A stretch of 6,221 bases of DNA, taken from JADYYB01 sp964402985 (GTDB lineage: Bacteria; Pseudomonadota; Alphaproteobacteria; Rhizobiales; Kaistiaceae). Positions within the stretch are counted from its first letter, which is position 1. Each line of letters opens with the position of its first letter. The position numbers were made by a program, and so were the translations under genes. The notes under the pieces were generated by a model, which made no database searches, was not told where the DNA came from, and saw only the letters and a list, made by a program, of their open reading frames with translations. The stretch is taken from contig CAYOET010000039.1 of assembly GCA_964402985.1 (NCBI GenBank), forward strand, positions 1 to 6,221, written 5' to 3'. Below, piece after piece: positions 5,331 through 6,221 of this stretch.

Positions 5331-5687
5331 ATGAGTGAGCGTGAGCGTTCAATCCGCATAGTCTCGACTCCACCGGGTGACGCGCCCCAATGGGTGCGAG
5401 AGAAATGGGTTGGACTCGAGCTCCCGATTGTTGGGGCCAAGAGCCGTCGGTCGTTCGGTTTCAGCGTCAAAGTCAAGCCCCGTTTGTTGCATGTCGTATG
5501 GGCGGCACTTAGCGGCAGGGCGGAAATCATGACGGGCTACTGGGTGGAGGCGCGGCGCGCGGTAGACATTCTCGCAGCCACGAGCCCTGAAGCAGCCGAT
5601 TGGTGGCGGCAGAACACGCCCGAACTTCTGCGACCAGGGTGCCCCTTCGCATTTCATGCCGAAGCCTGTCAGCTGGTCGAAGCCTGA
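5331..5687 (+). CDS. Hypothetical protein, small and Trp-rich
   Basis: I do not recognise this 118-residue protein. It starts at an ATG with a good GGAGA site (5319-5323) and a 7-base spacer, 33 bases after bolA. It has no signal peptide or membrane segment. Six tryptophans (21, 26, 57, 71, 91, 92) include a WW pair. The N-terminal part has STPPGDAP followed by WVREKWVGLELPI (21-33), which looks like a compact beta-rich opening. Two 60-base stretches counted by hand are each about 58% GC, against about 70% in a stretch of the neighbouring phbB, which suggests recent acquisition or an unusual expression profile. A 102-codon frame lies antisense to it, but it lacks a comparable start site. It may share a transcript with bolA, as no terminator lies between them; any functional link is unproven. 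Confidence 0.7.
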   Translation: MSERERSIRIVSTPPGDAPQWVREKWVGLELPIVGAKSRRSFGFSVKVKPRLLHVVWAALSGRAEIMTGYWVEARRAVDILAATSPEAADWWRQNTPELLRPGCPFAFHAEACQLVEA

Positions 5688-5718
5688 CGTGACTCCCTAG
5701 GCGAGCTTCGAGGTTGGC
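5688..5718. other. Convergent spacer between the hypothetical gene and phbB
   Basis: The two genes face each other across 31 bases. A weak 5-base stem, TAGGC (5698-5702) with GCCTA (5717-5721), overlaps the phbB stop and has a long loop. No T-run follows on either strand, so no intrinsic terminator is called. Confidence 0.35.
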
Positions 5719-6221
5719 CTACCCCGCCATGTAATGCCCGCCATTGGCGGCAATCACTGCGCCGGTGATGAACCCCGCCGCATCGGACGCGAGGAACGCC
5801 ACGATCGCCGCGATCTCGTCGACCTTGCCGAGCCGTCCGGCCGGGATCTGCCCGACGATCCCCGCCAGCACCTCCGGCGCGATGCCCGTCATCATGTCGG
5901 TGTCGATGTAGCCCGGCGCGACGCAGTTCACGGTCACGCCCTTCCGCGCGTTCTCGAGCGCGAGCGCCTTGGTGAAGCCGATCACCCCGGCCTTCGAGGC
6001 CGAGTAGTTGACCTGCCCCATCTGCCCCTTCTGCCCATTGACGGAGGAGATGTTGATGACCCGCCCGAAGCCGCGGTCGCGCATCCCGTTGATCACCGGC
6101 CGCGTCATCGCGAACATCGAGTCGAGATTGGTGTGCATCACCGCCGACCAGGTCGCCCAGTCCATCTTGTGGAAGAACCCGTCGCGCACGATGCCGGCAT
6201 TGTTGACCAGCACATCGACCG
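5719..6221 (-). CDS. phbB: Acetoacetyl-CoA reductase (PhbB/PhaB), N-terminus missing at window edge
   Basis: The visible 166 C-terminal residues are a short-chain dehydrogenase/reductase. They open with VDVLVNNAGIVRDGFF. The catalytic Ser lies in INISSVNGQKGQMGQ (second Ser of ISS, fragment residue 59), followed by the YSASK motif with Tyr72 and Lys76, then VNCVAPGYIDTDMM and a C-terminal NGGHYMAG. The NISSVNGQKGQ.GQ signature and the NGG.(Y/H)M ending closely resemble PhaB of the polyhydroxybutyrate pathway. PhaB reduces acetoacetyl-CoA with NADPH to (R)-3-hydroxybutyryl-CoA in the cytoplasm. Against the usual length of about 246 residues, roughly 80 N-terminal residues with the TGGxxGIG dinucleotide motif are off the right edge. 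It ends in TAG at 5719-5721. A FabG-type reductase is the main alternative, but the signature favours PhbB. phaA or phaC is not in view. Confidence 0.93.
   Translation of the reverse strand, partial: VDVLVNNAGIVRDGFFHKMDWATWSAVMHTNLDSMFAMTRPVINGMRDRGFGRVINISSVNGQKGQMGQVNYSASKAGVIGFTKALALENARKGVTVNCVAPGYIDTDMMTGIAPEVLAGIVGQIPAGRLGKVDEIAAIVAFLASDAAGFITGAVIAANGGHYMAG

Noticed and set aside
5056..5657. Minus-strand frames opposite bolA and the hypothetical gene (105, 78 and 102 codons)
   Set aside because: bolA is unambiguous on the plus strand. The plus-strand hypothetical frame has the better start site, whereas these frames lack motifs and ribosome-binding sites.
1..6221. CRISPR array, tRNA or rRNA genes
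   Set aside because: No regularly spaced direct repeats and no tRNA- or rRNA-like sequence were seen on either strand.

Overview
The window looks like chromosomal DNA of a GC-rich alphaproteobacterium, most likely a sphingomonad (Sphingomonas or a relative). The evidence is the block bolA / J-domain gene / cobS / cobT, the PhbB-type reductase, the strong GC bias in coding regions (roughly 70% in a stretch counted by hand), and the intergenic repeats. The genus is an inference from gene order and protein sequence, not from a marker gene.

Layout, left to right. Bases 1-197 hold the 5' end of an IS630-family insertion sequence, with the first 34 codons of its transposase running off the left edge. 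Bases 197-303 are a dense set of inverted repeats, including a widespread intergenic palindrome of the kind that yields the spurious peptide PHPNPLPAGERG. Bases 371-4961 carry four genes on the minus strand that look like one operon. In transcription order they are a J-domain protein with a putative zinc site, the AAA+ protein CobS, the VWA protein CobT, and an exported phytase-like (esterase-like) protein. A 75-base divergent spacer separates this operon from bolA on the plus strand. bolA is followed by a small Trp-rich gene of unknown function with lower GC. The right edge holds the C-terminal two thirds of an acetoacetyl-CoA reductase (PhbB/PhaB) on the minus strand, convergent with the unknown gene.

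How the genes may work together. CobS and CobT are the ATPase and VWA subunits of the aerobic cobaltochelatase CobNST, which inserts cobalt into hydrogenobyrinic acid a,c-diamide. The large porphyrin-binding subunit CobN is not in this window. The tight linkage of CobST with a J-domain co-chaperone, next to a BolA protein (a family tied to iron-sulfur cluster and glutaredoxin biology), suggests a metal-cofactor or protein-remodelling module, possibly broader than cobalamin synthesis. This is inference. cobT and the exported phytase-like gene overlap by 4 bases (GTGA), so their translation is probably coupled. The strongest candidates for follow-up are this module, the J-domain protein's cysteine/histidine cluster, the compound palindrome at 197-303, and the unknown gene at 5331-5687.
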